The position numbers were made by a program, and so were the translations under genes. The notes under the pieces are model-generated. The model was not told the DNA's origin. It made no database searches and saw nothing but the letters and a program-made list of their open reading frames with translations. Positions 35,556 through 45,398 of a stretch of DNA of 64,000 nucleotides are shown in pieces. The DNA comes from Rhodalgimonas zhirmunskyi (GTDB lineage: Bacteria; Pseudomonadota; Alphaproteobacteria; Rhodobacterales; Rhodobacteraceae): positions 558,001 to 622,000 of the forward strand of contig JANFFA010000001.1 in the NCBI GenBank assembly GCA_030848925.1, read 5' to 3'. Within the stretch, counting starts at the first letter, position 1. Each line of letters begins with the position of its first letter.

Positions 35556-38324
35556 GTGAGCGATACGCCAGAACCCCCTGAAAACGAAGACGAAATTCGC
35601 CCGGAACGCCCGGCGTATGACGGCCCGAGCATCTCGATCACGGACGAGATGAAGTCGAGCTATCTCGATTACGCCATGTCGGTGATCGTTTCGCGGGCGA
35701 TTCCCGACCTGCGTGACGGCCTCAAACCCGTGCACCGCCGCATCCTTTATGCGATGCACGAAACCAACAACGGTCACGACAAACCCTATCGCAAATCGGC
35801 CCGCCCGGTCGGCGATGTCATGGGTAAATACCACCCTCACGGTGACAGCGCGATCTATGACGCGCTGGTGCGGATGGCACAGGATTTCTCGATGTCGCTG
35901 CCGCTTCTGGATGGGCAGGGCAACTTCGGCTCGATGGACGGCGATAACGCCGCCGCCATGCGCTACACCGAGGTGCGCATGGACAAGCCAGCGGCCTATC
36001 TGCTGGCGGACATCGACAAGGATACCGTTGATTTTCAAGACAATTACGACGGCAAGGATCGCGAGCCCACCGTCCTTCCGGCGCGTTTTCCCAATATGCT
36101 GGTCAATGGTGCGGGCGGTATCGCCGTCGGCATGGCGACCAACATTCCGCCGCATAACCTTGGCGAGGTGATCAACGCCTGTCTTGCCTTGATCGAAGAG
36201 CCGGACCTGAGCAGCGAACAGCTGATCGACTATGTGCCCGGCCCCGATTTTCCTACCGGGGGCATCATGCTGGGCCGGTCGGGCGCGCGCAAAGCCTATC
36301 TCGAAGGGCGCGGCAGCGTCATCATCCGCGCGAAGACCCGCGTGGAGGAAATCAGGAAAGACCGCTACGCCATTGTTATCGATGAGATTCCCTATCAGGT
36401 GAACAAGGCCTCGATGATCGAGAAGATCGCCGAGCAGGTCCGCGAAAAAAAGATCGAGGGCATCGCCCACGTGCAGGACGAAAGCGACCGCAACGGCGTG
36501 CGCGTCGTCGTGGAACTCAAGCGAGACGCCACCGCCGAGGTGGTGCTGAACCAGTTGTTCCGCTTCACCCCGATGCAGACCTCGTTCGGCTGCAACATGC
36601 TGGCGCTCAACGGGGGCCGCCCGGAAACCCTGACACTCAGAAATTTCCTTACCTATTTCATTGACTTCCGTGAGGAAGTTGTCGCCCGCCGCACCGCCTA
36701 TGAGCTGCGCAAGGCGCGCGAGCGCAGCCATATCCTCTGTGGTTTGGCCGTGGCCGTCTCCAACGTCGACGAGGTGGTCGCCACCATCCGCGCCAGCGCC
36801 GATGCCGCCGAGGCGCGCGTCAAGCTGATGGAACGTCGCTGGCCCGCCGAAGAGATCGCCCCGTTCATCCGCCTGATCGACGATCCGACCCACAAGATGA
36901 ACGAGGACGGCACCTATAACCTGTCCGAAACGCAGGCCCGCGCCATCCTTGAATTGCGGCTTCAGCGCCTGACCCAACTCGGGGTCAAGGAAGTCACCGA
37001 CGAGCTTGAAGAACTGGCCGGTAAGATCAAGGAATACCTCGAGATTCTGGGCAGTCGCGAGCGGATCATGGGCATCATCGCCGATGAGCTGCGAGAGGTG
37101 CGCGATCTGTTCTCCGTGCCCCGCCGGACCGAGATTGTCGACTGGTCGGGCGACATGGACGACGAGGACCTGATCGAGCGTGAAGACATGGTCGTGACCG
37201 TCACTTCGGGCGGCTACATCAAACGCACCGCACTTGCCGATTTCCGCGCCCAGAAGCGTGGTGGCAAGGGCCTGTCGGGCATGCAGACCAAGGAAGAGGA
37301 CGTGGTCACCACCCTCTTCGTGGCCAACACCCATACGCAGCTTTTGTTCTTTACCACCGATGGCATGGTCTACAAGCTCAAGACGTGGCGCCTGCCGCTG
37401 GGTGGGCGCACCTCCAAGGGCAAGGCGATCGTCAATATCCTGCCCATTCCCCAAGGGGTTAGCGTCGCCGCGATCATGCCGGTGGACGTCCCCGAAGAAG
37501 ACTGGGACGACCTGCAAATCGTCTTTGCCACCGATGCGGGCACCGTGCGGCGCAACCGCCTGTCGGATTTCACCAACGTGATGCGTAACGGCAAGATCGC
37601 GATGAAATTCGAGGATGAGAATGCGGGGATGAGCCTGATTAATGCGCGCATCTGCTCCGAGGATGACGATGTGATGCTTGTCACCGACGCTGGCCGCGCA
37701 ATCCGCTTCCCCTCGACCGATGTGCGCGTCTTCAACTCGCGAAATTCTGTCGGCGTGCGCGGTATCCGGCTTTCTGGCGATGCCAAAGTCGTTTCGATGT
37801 CGGTCATCCGCCATTTCGAAGCCACCTCGGAAGAGCGTGTCGCCTACCTCAAACAGCGCCGCCTGATGGCCGGTGTCACCGAAGAAGACGCCACCGACGA
37901 TGAGGAAGAGACGATCGAACCCGGGCAGCTTTCGCCCGACCGCTATGCCGAGATGTCAGCCGCCGAAGACCTGATCCTGACCATCACGGCAGGCGGGGCT
38001 GGCAAGATATCGTCCAGCCACGATTACCCCGTGCGCGGGCGTGGCGGCATGGGCGTGACCGCCTGGACCAAGGGCATGTCCACGGGGCCAATCGTGGCGT
38101 GCTTCCCGGTAGAGATGTCGGATCAGGTGATGCTTGCCACCTCCAAGGGCCAGTCGATCCGCTGTCCGGTGGACGGCATCTCGTTCCGCTCGCGCAGCGC
38201 GGGCGGCGTGAAGGTGTTCAACACGGGCAAGGGCGAAGAGGTCGTCTCGGTCGCCTGGATCGCCGAACAGGGCGATGAAGATGAGATCGCAGGCGAGACC
38301 GGAGAAACCCCGGAAGAAAGCTAA
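35556..38324 (+). CDS. gyrA: DNA gyrase subunit A
   Basis: A 922-residue type II topoisomerase subunit that introduces negative supercoils with GyrB. The active tyrosine is in [10 protein letters not shown], the quinolone region is [16 protein letters not shown] (wild-type Ser and Asp), and the C-terminal beta-pinwheel carries a GyrA box, QKRGGKG (about residues 564-570). The start is a GTG at 35556 with a weak ribosome site. It is adjacent to a DoxX-type gene downstream. Confidence 0.98.
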   Translation: MSDTPEPPENEDEIRPERPAYDGPSISITDEMKSSYLDYAMSVIVSRAIPDLRDGLKPVHRRILYAMHETNNGHDKPYRKSARPVGDVMGKYHPHGDSAIYDALVRMAQDFSMSLPLLDGQGNFGSMDGDNAAAMRYTEVRMDKPAAYLLADIDKDTVDFQDNYDGKDREPTVLPARFPNMLVNGAGGIAVGMATNIPPHNLGEVINACLALIEEPDLSSEQLIDYVPGPDFPTGGIMLGRSGARKAYLEGRGSVIIRAKTRVEEIRKDRYAIVIDEIPYQVNKASMIEKIAEQVREKKIEGIAHVQDESDRNGVRVVVELKRDATAEVVLNQLFRFTPMQTSFGCNMLALNGGRPETLTLRNFLTYFIDFREEVVARRTAYELRKARERSHILCGLAVAVSNVDEVVATIRASADAAEARVKLMERRWPAEEIAPFIRLIDDPTHKMNEDGTYNLSETQARAILELRLQRLTQLGVKEVTDELEELAGKIKEYLEILGSRERIMGIIADELREVRDLFSVPRRTEIVDWSGDMDDEDLIEREDMVVTVTSGGYIKRTALADFRAQKRGGKGLSGMQTKEEDVVTTLFVANTHTQLLFFTTDGMVYKLKTWRLPLGGRTSKGKAIVNILPIPQGVSVAAIMPVDVPEEDWDDLQIVFATDAGTVRRNRLSDFTNVMRNGKIAMKFEDENAGMSLINARICSEDDDVMLVTDAGRAIRFPSTDVRVFNSRNSVGVRGIRLSGDAKVVSMSVIRHFEATSEERVAYLKQRRLMAGVTEEDATDDEEETIEPGQLSPDRYAEMSAAEDLILTITAGGAGKISSSHDYPVRGRGGMGVTAWTKGMSTGPIVACFPVEMSDQVMLATSKGQSIRCPVDGISFRSRSAGGVKVFNTGKGEEVVSVAWIAEQGDEDEIAGETGETPEES

Positions 38325-38329
38325 GCCAT

Positions 38330-38725
38330 ATGGACAGGATCGCCGCGATTACAGACCCTTACATCGCACTCTTCGCGCGGGTCCTGATGGCGGTTCTGTT
38401 CCTGATGGCCGGTCTGGCGAACGTGGGCGATGTGCGCGGCTTCGCCGAAACGCTGGCTGCCGACGGGGTGCCCGTCGTCTTGGGCGGGTTGGTGTTCTGG
38501 TTTCTGATCCTCAGCGGCCTGCTGCTGATCTTGGGCGCGGCGACGCGACTGGTCGCGCTGGCACAGGCCGGGTTCTGCATCGTTTCGGGCACCTTGGCCT
38601 ATGGTGATATGAGCCAGCCCACCGACATGGTGATGCTGTTGAAGAATATCGCGCTGACCGGCGGGTTTCTGTTTGTCTTCCTGCATGGCCCGGGGCGGTT
38701 CTCAATCGACGCGATGCGCGCGTAA
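38330..38725 (+). CDS. DoxX-family membrane protein
   Basis: A 131-residue protein with four hydrophobic helices and the DoxX pattern VLMAVLFLMAGLANVGD near the N-terminus. DoxX proteins are linked to quinone or thiol redox chemistry, but the role here is unknown. It starts five bases after the gyrA stop, so it may be read from the gyrA promoter. Confidence 0.88.
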   Translation: MDRIAAITDPYIALFARVLMAVLFLMAGLANVGDVRGFAETLAADGVPVVLGGLVFWFLILSGLLLILGAATRLVALAQAGFCIVSGTLAYGDMSQPTDMVMLLKNIALTGGFLFVFLHGPGRFSIDAMRA

Positions 38726-38799
38726 TACGCCACCGCCTCGGCTTAACCACGTGTTCATCCCTTGGTGCTACCCTTCCCGTGCACGTAGGGAGGAGCGCA

Positions 38800-39150
38800 G
38801 TGAACATCTACACCGTCTCGATTGATCTCAAGGACGACGCCAAGGCACTCGGCTTCGCGCATGCTGTGTGCGAATGGATGACCCTGCTGAAGGACAAGGG
38901 CGTGATCCTCGATTTTCGGCTGTTGCGGCGCAAGCTCAACCTTGCCGACCGGCCCTTCCGCGATTTCCTGCTGGAAATTGCGGTGAACGACCTTGAGCAG
39001 CTTGATCGTGCCTTTCGGCTTTCGGGCAGTCAGGACGAAGATATCAGCCAGCGCTACCGCGCCGTGCATTCCAAAATCCATCACGCCGATTTCGGCCTCT
39101 ACCGCCCCTTCCCCGATCCCGAACGGGTGGAGCGGATGGGGCTGCTCTAA
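38800..39150 (+). CDS. DUF6614-family protein
   Basis: A 116-residue protein beginning VNIYTVSIDLKDDAKALGF; it is compact with no membrane segment. The start is a GTG at 38800 preceded by GGAGGAG at an ideal distance. I believe it matches the DUF6614 family of alphaproteobacteria, which has no known role. It converges with the M32 peptidase gene. Confidence 0.8.
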   Translation: MNIYTVSIDLKDDAKALGFAHAVCEWMTLLKDKGVILDFRLLRRKLNLADRPFRDFLLEIAVNDLEQLDRAFRLSGSQDEDISQRYRAVHSKIHHADFGLYRPFPDPERVERMGLL

Positions 39151-39162
39151 ACCGCGCGCGCC

Positions 39163-40638
39163 TTACAGCCCGTAAAGCGCGCCGAATTTCTCTTCGAGAT
39201 AGTCCAAAAGCGGCCCGGCCTCGGGCTCCATCCCACAGGCCATGGTGATCACCTCACGCGGCCGATAGAGCCCGCCGTGCCGCTGCACCTTCTCCATCAG
39301 CCATGTGGTTGCGGGTTCCGTCTCGCCCTTGGCCAACAACTCGTCGAGATCGGTCACATCCCGGCGAAGCGCGGCATGCAGACACCCGGCATAGACATTG
39401 CCCAGCGAATAGGTCGGGAAATAGCCAAAAAGCCCCGCCGACCAATGCACATCCTGCAACAACCCGTTCGAAGGCTTGTCCACCGCGAAACCGAAATCCG
39501 CCGCAAACCGCGCATTCCACGCCTCTTCCAGATCGCGCACAGCCAGGTCGCCGCCGATCAATTGCCGCTCCAGATCGAAGCGCAGCATGATGTGCAGGTT
39601 ATACTGCACCTCGTCCGCCTCGGTGCGGATATAGCCATTGTGAAGCCGGTTCACCGCGCCATAGAACGCATCCGCGCCGCCCAACCCCAGATCACCGAAA
39701 CTTTCGGTCATCTCGCCATAAAGCCAGCCGGTGAAGGCGCGCGAGCGGCCCAGTTGGTTCTCGTAGATCCGGCTCTGGCTTTCATGCACCCCCATCGACA
39801 CGCCCGACCCCAGCGGGGTAAAGGCATAGTCGGCATCAATATTCTGCTCATAGCAGCCGTGGCCGACCTCGTGGATCGTGGAATAGAAGCAGTTGAACGG
39901 ATCGCTCGGACTGGTGCGCGTGGTGATCCGCACGTCCGTTCCGCCCCCCGACGTGAAGGGATGCACCGATTTATCCAGCCTCCCACGCGCCATGTCATAG
40001 CCAAAGGTCTTGGCCAGTTGACGCGCCAGCCGCATCTGCCCCTGCTCGTCGAAGTCGCCCTTCAAAGCCGCGGGCGCGGGTTTTTCCAGCGCCGCCGCAC
40101 GCAAGGCCACAAGCCGTGGCCGCATCGCATCGAACATCGCCTGAAGATCGGCGGCGGGCATGTCGGGCTCGTAATCATCGATCAACGCATCATAGGCATC
40201 GCCGCCATCCGCCAGCGCGGCGCCCTGCTCACGCTTGAGCGCCACGATCTCTTCCAGCACCGGCAGGAAGGCGGCCACATCCTCGGCCTCGCGCGCCTCG
40301 GCCCATTGCCCCTGCGCCCGGCTTGTCACCCGCGCCAGCGCGGTGGCAAGCTCTTCGGGCACGCGGCAGGCACGCTCATAGTGATGCTTGATGTGGCGCA
40401 GGTTGGCCTGCCCCACAACGTCCAGTGCGCTTTCGTCGATCTTGTCCAGCCACCCGCCGATGCGCGGATCGGTGCGGCGTGCGTGCAGCATCGCCTCCAT
40501 CGCCGCCATCTCCTCGGCCCGCTGTTCGGCGGCGCCGCGTGGCATCACCGTTTCCTGATCCCAGCCCAACCGCCCTGCAACCGAGGCGAGCGCACCCGTG
40601 CGGCGCTCATGCGCCATCAGATCTTCATAGGCCGTCAT
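39163..40638 (-). CDS. Carboxypeptidase M32 (thermostable carboxypeptidase Taq type)
   Basis: A 491-residue zinc metallopeptidase with IHEVGHGCYEQN (HExxH) and the downstream SMGVHESQSRIYENQLGRS block with the third zinc ligand (Glu). It removes C-terminal residues from peptides in the cytoplasm. Full length; it is followed on the same strand by ctaA with three bases between. Confidence 0.97.
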   Translation of the reverse strand: MTAYEDLMAHERRTGALASVAGRLGWDQETVMPRGAAEQRAEEMAAMEAMLHARRTDPRIGGWLDKIDESALDVVGQANLRHIKHHYERACRVPEELATALARVTSRAQGQWAEAREAEDVAAFLPVLEEIVALKREQGAALADGGDAYDALIDDYEPDMPAADLQAMFDAMRPRLVALRAAALEKPAPAALKGDFDEQGQMRLARQLAKTFGYDMARGRLDKSVHPFTSGGGTDVRITTRTSPSDPFNCFYSTIHEVGHGCYEQNIDADYAFTPLGSGVSMGVHESQSRIYENQLGRSRAFTGWLYGEMTESFGDLGLGGADAFYGAVNRLHNGYIRTEADEVQYNLHIMLRFDLERQLIGGDLAVRDLEEAWNARFAADFGFAVDKPSNGLLQDVHWSAGLFGYFPTYSLGNVYAGCLHAALRRDVTDLDELLAKGETEPATTWLMEKVQRHGGLYRPREVITMACGMEPEAGPLLDYLEEKFGALYGL

Positions 40639-40641
40639 CTC

Positions 40642-41781
40642 TTATCCTCTCACCGATTGGACCACCGGGTATTGCGCAAGGAAACGCGCCCGGAGGATCA
40701 GAACCCAGACAATCACTGCACCCACCTGATGCAGGATCGCCACTTGCCATGCCGCAGCACTCAGAACCGTATAAATCCCGATGCCAACCTGAAACAGCAC
40801 CGCGATCGAAGCCGCGCTGAACGCCACCTGCGTTGTGCGATTGGCACTGCGCCGCCCGCGCAGCCACGCCATGATCGTAAACGCCAAAAGCAGGTACCCG
40901 ACGCAGCGGTGCACGAATTGCACAAGCCCCGGGTTTTCAAAGAAATTGCGCCAGACCGGCTCCATCGCCAGCGGATCGGGCGGAATCACCTGTCCCCCCA
41001 TCAAAGGCCAGTCGGTATAGCTCGCCCCGGCATCGATCCCCGCCACCAGCGCACCCAACAGGATTTGCAGGAAAGCGAAATGCATCCACCCCGTCGAGAG
41101 CGAGAACAGCCGCCCTTCACGCAAGCGCCGCGCCTGCATCAACTCGCGTTCTTCGCGCCCCAGAAGGAAGACATACCAGCCGATGAAGCCAAAGATGATG
41201 AAAGCCAACCCAAGGTGGGTGGCCAGACGGTAGCTCGCCACGTCAAGCATGCTGCCCTTCAACCCGGACGACACCATCCACCAGCCCACGGCTCCCTGAA
41301 GCCCACCAAGCGCCCCGATCCAGACAAGCCGCCCGGTCCAGCCCGGCGGAATCCGCTTGGTCAGCCAGAAGAACAGGAACCCAAGCCCCCAGACAAGGCC
41401 GATCACCCGGCCAAGCTGCCGGTGGCCCCATTCCCACCAGTAGATTTCCTTGAAATCCTCAAGCGTCATCCACTGGTTCTGAAGCTTGAATTCGGGGATT
41501 TCCTTGTATTTCTCGAATTCCGAAACCCAGGTCGCCTCGTCCATCGGCGGCAGCGCACCGGTCAGCGGCTTCCATTCGGTGATGCTCAACCCGCTGTCGG
41601 TCAGCCGGGTCAGCCCGCCCACGGCGATCATGATCATCACCATCGCGAACAACACCATCAACCAGGCGCGGATCGCCCCGCGCGCGCCGCGCCGACCCGC
41701 ATCAATCATGCCGCCCTTGGGGGCCTCGCGACGGGTGTCTCCCTCGCCTACCTCTTGAAAAATCGCACGTTTCTCAGCCAT
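40642..41781 (-). CDS. ctaA: Haem A synthase (COX15/CtaA)
   Basis: A 379-residue eight-helix membrane enzyme that oxidises haem O to haem A for aa3 oxidases. Conserved histidines lie in WEWGHRQLGR, ATHLGLAF, VQFVHRCVGY and ILHQVGAV. Start: ATG 41781. In an aerobic alphaproteobacterium this belongs to cytochrome c oxidase assembly. Confidence 0.96.
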   Translation of the reverse strand: MAEKRAIFQEVGEGDTRREAPKGGMIDAGRRGARGAIRAWLMVLFAMVMIMIAVGGLTRLTDSGLSITEWKPLTGALPPMDEATWVSEFEKYKEIPEFKLQNQWMTLEDFKEIYWWEWGHRQLGRVIGLVWGLGFLFFWLTKRIPPGWTGRLVWIGALGGLQGAVGWWMVSSGLKGSMLDVASYRLATHLGLAFIIFGFIGWYVFLLGREERELMQARRLREGRLFSLSTGWMHFAFLQILLGALVAGIDAGASYTDWPLMGGQVIPPDPLAMEPVWRNFFENPGLVQFVHRCVGYLLLAFTIMAWLRGRRSANRTTQVAFSAASIAVLFQVGIGIYTVLSAAAWQVAILHQVGAVIVWVLILRARFLAQYPVVQSVRG

Positions 41782-41835
41782 CTGTTCACAGCCTCCAAAA
41801 TCCCGGGCTCACCCTATGCCGCCGAAGCGGGCGCT

Positions 41836-42573
41836 TCAACGGTCCTTGCCGCGCACCAATTGCCGCAGAACCCCGTGCAGCATCTGCACGTCGGTCCGGG
41901 TCAAAGGCAACCGGCTCCACAGGTTGCGCAGGTTGACCTTCATCCCCTCGGCCTTTTCGGGCGGATAGAAGAAGCGCGCATCGTCCAGTCGCTCCTCGTA
42001 ATGCGCCGCCAAGGCCTCGATCTCGCGCCCCGAGGCCCAGTCACCCTTGGGATCGTTTTCGAAATGCGTGACCTCGCCCGCCGTCCGCATCCATTCATAG
42101 GCCGTAAGCAAGACACATTGCCCAAGGTTGAGCGACGCGAATTTCGGATTCACCGGCACCGAAATAATGGCATTGGCCTGTGCGATGTCGGCATTCTCCA
42201 ACCCTGCCCGCTCCGGCCCGAACAACACCGCAACCCGCTCGCCCGCCGCGATCCGCTCGGCGGCGTCCTGCATCGCCCGCTCGGGGGAAAACACCGGCTT
42301 AACCAGCTCCCTCGGCCGCGCGGTCGTGGCATAGACATAGTGGCAATCCGCCACCGCCGCCGCGATATCATCACACAACACCGCCTCGTCCAGAAGCCGC
42401 CCGGCACCGCTTGCCATCGCCACGGCGCGCTCACTGGGCCAGCCGTCGCGCGGCGCGACGACACGCATCCGGTCCAACCCGAAATTCCACATCGCCCGCG
42501 CGGCGGCCCCGATGTTTTCCCCCATCTGCGGCCTGACCAGCACAAAACCCGGTTGCGGCGTCTCGCTTGGCAT
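41836..42573 (-). CDS. SPOUT RNA methyltransferase TrmJ-like (tRNA 2'-O-methyltransferase)
   Basis: A 245-residue SpoU-type protein: RPQMGENIGAAARAMWNFG, then VLFGPERAGLENADIAQAN and ISVPVNPKFASLNLGQCV (the knot motifs). The TrmJ family methylates position 32 of tRNAs. Start: ATG 42573 after GAGGAG. The longer reading frame begins in non-conserved sequence. It is divergent from the ThiE-like gene. Confidence 0.92.
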   Translation of the reverse strand: MPSETPQPGFVLVRPQMGENIGAAARAMWNFGLDRMRVVAPRDGWPSERAVAMASGAGRLLDEAVLCDDIAAAVADCHYVYATTARPRELVKPVFSPERAMQDAAERIAAGERVAVLFGPERAGLENADIAQANAIISVPVNPKFASLNLGQCVLLTAYEWMRTAGEVTHFENDPKGDWASGREIEALAAHYEERLDDARFFYPPEKAEGMKVNLRNLWSRLPLTRTDVQMLHGVLRQLVRGKDR

Positions 42574-42779
42574 GTCTCGCTCCTCGAAATCCGTCCCCGC
42601 CCGATACCGCAGCGCGACGGGAAAGGAAAACCCCTTGCTGCTCTTTCTTGGCCATAAATACCCAATTCCGGCCCGCGCCACCCGCACGTCCGATTGCGCT
42701 GGAGCGCTGCATATCCCCATGGTCAAGCGCAGTTTTTCCCGCTATAGCCATCGCCAGTCCGGAGGGAGAACGCAAAACC

Positions 42780-43400
42780 ATGGCCGAGCCCGAACAACCC
42801 CAAATCTATCTCATCACCCCGCCCGAAATTGAGCTCAGCCGCTTTCCGCAGGCGCTCGCCCGGGTGCTGGATGCACAAGAGGTGGCCTGCGTGCGCCTCG
42901 CGCTTTCCAGCCATGACGAGGAAACGCTTTGTCGCGCCGCGGACGCCGTGCGCGAAGTGACGATCGCCCGCGACGTGGCGCTGGTGATCGAGAAGCATAT
43001 CCTGTTGGTCGAACGGCTTGGCCTCGACGGCGTGCACCTGACGGATGCCGCGCGCTCGGTGCGCAAGGCACGCAAGGAACTGGGCGCCGATGCCATCGTG
43101 GGCAGTTTTTGTGGCACCTCGCGGCATGACGGGATGAGTGCCGGTGAGGCGGGTTGCGACTATATTTCCTTTGGTCCGGTGGGCGATACGCCCCTAGGCG
43201 ATGGCACGGTCGCCGAGCATGAGATTTTTGAATGGTGGAGCCAGATGATCGAGCTGCCCGTCGTGGCCGAAGGCGCGCTTGATGCCGATCTGGTGGCGCA
43301 GCTGGCGCCGGTGACGGATTTCTTCGGTGTCGGCGATGAGATCTGGATGTCGGATGATCCGGTGGCCGCGCTCAAGACGCTGCTCGCCCCTCTGGGCTGA
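42780..43400 (+). CDS. Divergent ThiE-like (thiamine phosphate synthase fold) protein
   Basis: A 206-residue TIM-barrel protein of the ThiE/TenI superfamily: QIYLITPPE, LGLDGVHLTD and GEAGCDYISFGPVGDTP. The canonical thiazole/pyrimidine pyrophosphate ligands appear altered: the usual QLREK is replaced by VRLAL and the FPTxTK-like loop by VGDTPLGDG. It may be a divergent paralogue rather than an active thiamine phosphate synthase. Start: ATG 42780 with GGAGGGAG upstream. Confidence 0.85.
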   Translation: MAEPEQPQIYLITPPEIELSRFPQALARVLDAQEVACVRLALSSHDEETLCRAADAVREVTIARDVALVIEKHILLVERLGLDGVHLTDAARSVRKARKELGADAIVGSFCGTSRHDGMSAGEAGCDYISFGPVGDTPLGDGTVAEHEIFEWWSQMIELPVVAEGALDADLVAQLAPVTDFFGVGDEIWMSDDPVAALKTLLAPLG

Positions 43401-43417
43401 GGCCGGTTTTACCGGCC
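43401..43417. terminator. Short hairpin after the ThiE-like gene
   Basis: GGCCGGT (43401-43407) pairs with ACCGGCC (43411-43417) around TTT. No T-run follows, so it is at best a weak or factor-assisted terminator between convergent genes. Confidence 0.35.
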
Positions 43418-43486
43418 ACGCCTCCCTCATCGTTCTGAAAGAGACATCAAAGCGCCCGGAAAACAAAGCGCCCAGAAAACGCGCGC

Positions 43487-44323
43487 CTACCCTGCTGTGA
43501 GCGCCAGAATGTCCTCGGGAAACCCGCTGCGCACGATCTCTTCGGCCCTGGCGGCAAGCTCTTTGCGCCCCGCGAACTCTGCAACCCGAAGCGGCGGATG
43601 ATAGCGCAAGGTCACCGATCCCTGCCGCCGTGCAGCCAACACCCTCAGGAAATGTGGCCCGAACTCCATATCCCCCCACCAGCCGTAAAAGCGCGGATCT
43701 TCCCCTTCAGGGGCGCGATAGATCAATGTAACCGGCTGAATATACATGTATGGGCGCAAATCATCTGTGAAGAACGCCTGAAAAAGCGTTGATTTAAAGG
43801 GCAAAACTCGGCGCCCGTCGCTTGATGTGCCTTCCGGAAAAAAGGTCAGCTTATGACCAGCCAAAAGCCGTGCTTCAAAGATCTCCTGCTGCGCCTTGGC
43901 CTCGCGCGGATTGCGATTGATGAACACCGTGCCTACACCGCGGGCCAGCATTCCGATCACCGGCCATTTCGCCACCTCGGCTTTCGATACGAAATACACC
44001 CGCTTGCGCGCGTTGAGCGCAAAGATATCAAGCCACGAGCCATGGTTCGCCACGATCGCTCCGCGTTCGCGCATCCGCTCACCAATCACGCGATGCTTTA
44101 TCCGCAAGATCGAAAACGCGCTGCGCGTGGCAAACTGCACGATCCACGGCGTCCACGGACGGTGCAGGCCAAACAGCGGCCGCTCGATCAAACGCAGCAG
44201 CATCAACACCGCGAAACCACCCAGAAACACCACCACCAGCAACGGTCCACGCCAAGCCACACGGAGCCAATCCCCGGCGCTCAGAGGGGGAAAAACGGGT
44301 TCGGCTTCGCCCTTCCAAAGCAT
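43487..44323 (-). CDS. olsA: OlsA-type acyltransferase (lyso-ornithine lipid O-acyltransferase)
   Basis: A 278-residue membrane-bound acyltransferase with NHGSWLDIF (N-H-x4-D) and FFPEGTSSDG (the acceptor block). An N-terminal membrane anchor is present. It follows olsB with a one-base overlap (TGATG), and this pairing makes it the second enzyme of ornithine-lipid synthesis, acylating the hydroxyl of lyso-ornithine lipid. A plsC role cannot be excluded without the pairing. Confidence 0.9.
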   Translation of the reverse strand: MLWKGEAEPVFPPLSAGDWLRVAWRGPLLVVVFLGGFAVLMLLRLIERPLFGLHRPWTPWIVQFATRSAFSILRIKHRVIGERMRERGAIVANHGSWLDIFALNARKRVYFVSKAEVAKWPVIGMLARGVGTVFINRNPREAKAQQEIFEARLLAGHKLTFFPEGTSSDGRRVLPFKSTLFQAFFTDDLRPYMYIQPVTLIYRAPEGEDPRFYGWWGDMEFGPHFLRVLAARRQGSVTLRYHPPLRVAEFAGRKELAARAEEIVRSGFPEDILALTAG

Positions 44324-45075
44324 CAGACCCGGCCTTCCTGTGCATAGATCCGCGCCCTTTGGGCATTCATCCGCGCCGTATCCATCATCAGGAACACATC
44401 CACCGTGTTGAACGCATGGTCGACATAAGCCCCCTCGCCCACCATACCGCCAAGCCGCAGATAGGCCTTGATCAGGGCCGGCACCTGAAGCATCGCTGCG
44501 CGCCGATCAAGCGCCTCTTGCGGGACGAGGTTCATCTCTTGATACGCCCGCGAGCGCACCCTTAGCGCCTCGGGCGCAAGGTGGCGCTGCGCCAGCAGCG
44601 ACAGCGAGCCTTTGAGTGCCTCGGCATCGGTGCCGTGAAAGCTGGCCACGCCGAACAGGATCTCGATCCCGTGCTCCGCGACATAGCCCGCCAACCCGGT
44701 CCACAGGTGATACATCGCCGCCCCGCCACGATAATCAGGCAACAGGCACGAGCGCCCCAACTCCAGCAAGCTCCGCCCCGAAGCCTTGAGTGGCGCAAGG
44801 TCATATTCCGCCTCGGTATAAAACCCGCCCGCCGAAGCCGCGTGATCGGCCCGCATCAGGCGATAGACCCCCACGGCCCGGTCCCCATCCCACAGGATCA
44901 TGTGATCGGAATGGGCATCAAAACGGTCCCGCTCAAGCCGCGCGCCGTGGTCCACCATCTCGCCGCCGCCGCCCAGTTCCTCGACAAACACCTGATAGCG
45001 CAACCGCTGCGCGGCGCGCAGGTCTGCCGCGTCCTTTGCAAGCCGCACCTCGAATTCAGGCTCAGCCGCCATCAC
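44323..45075 (-). CDS. olsB: OlsB-type ornithine N-acyltransferase
   Basis: A 250-residue GNAT-like acyl-ACP enzyme. It has the HSL-synthase-like core RLRYQVFVEELGG and HSDHMILWD, and the ELGRSCLLPDYRGG motif typical of OlsB. It makes 3-hydroxyacyl-ornithine, the precursor of ornithine lipids that substitute for phospholipids when phosphate is scarce. It heads the olsBA operon. A palindromic sequence stands upstream (45153-45170). Confidence 0.93.
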   Translation of the reverse strand: MMAAEPEFEVRLAKDAADLRAAQRLRYQVFVEELGGGGEMVDHGARLERDRFDAHSDHMILWDGDRAVGVYRLMRADHAASAGGFYTEAEYDLAPLKASGRSLLELGRSCLLPDYRGGAAMYHLWTGLAGYVAEHGIEILFGVASFHGTDAEALKGSLSLLAQRHLAPEALRVRSRAYQEMNLVPQEALDRRAAMLQVPALIKAYLRLGGMVGEGAYVDHAFNTVDVFLMMDTARMNAQRARIYAQEGRV

Positions 45076-45152
45076 CTATGGTCCTTTTTCCAAGGGGCTT
45101 TGCCATGCCCCGCGGCGCACATCTAGGCGGCATGCCACCCTATCGCAAGATT

Positions 45153-45180
45153 GGTTAACTTCCGTTAACCTTTTGCTAAC
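45153..45180. repeat. Palindrome GGTTAAC/GTTAACC and CtrA-like half sites
   Basis: GGTTAAC (45153-45159) and GTTAACC (45164-45170) form a perfect 7-base inverted repeat with a TTCC loop. Adjacent sequence TTAACCTTTTGCTAAC (45165-45180) is one base off the CtrA pattern TTAA-N7-TTAAC. It lies between the DUF3553 gene end and olsB. It may be a terminator, an olsB operator or a CtrA site. Confidence 0.35.
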
Positions 45181-45182
45181 CT

Positions 45183-45368
45183 TCACCCGTCATCAAAGAC
45201 CGGAACCAACAGGATCCGCGCCCCATCGATCACAACTTTACCCGCATCGGGAAAATTCACCGTGACCTTACCGCCGATATTAGATTGCACCTGCCCCAAT
45301 CCCCAGTCGGGACAATCGGGATGACGCACACGCATCCCCGGCTCCAGCATCGCGTTGAGATTGTCCAT
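45183..45368 (-). CDS. DUF3553 small protein
   Basis: A 61-residue protein with MRVRHPDCPDWGLGQVQSNI and GGKVTVNFPDAGKVVID, the DUF3553 pattern. It is a small beta-rich (CarD/Tudor-like) fold. Function is unknown. I chose ATG 45368 after GGAAAGAAG; the longer frame runs into the divergent chpT region. Only 30 bases separate its start from chpT. Confidence 0.88.
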   Translation of the reverse strand: MDNLNAMLEPGMRVRHPDCPDWGLGQVQSNIGGKVTVNFPDAGKVVIDGARILLVPVFDDG

Positions 45369-45398
45369 TAACACTTCTTTCCTTTGAAAGGCCGCCCC

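Noticed and set aside
35418-37814. A 798-codon reading frame on the minus strand
   Set aside because: It is antisense to gyrA, a well supported gene, and has the composition of a GC-rich shadow frame.
39277-42657. A 1126-codon reading frame on the plus strand
   Set aside because: It runs antisense across the M32 peptidase, ctaA and trmJ genes, and shows no domain.
43401-43417. A strong intrinsic terminator after the ThiE-like gene
   Set aside because: The hairpin is good but no T-run follows, so it is listed only with low confidence.
45165-45180. A firm CtrA site
   Set aside because: The match differs by one base from the TTAA-N7-TTAAC pattern and could be part of a palindrome, so it is only noted.
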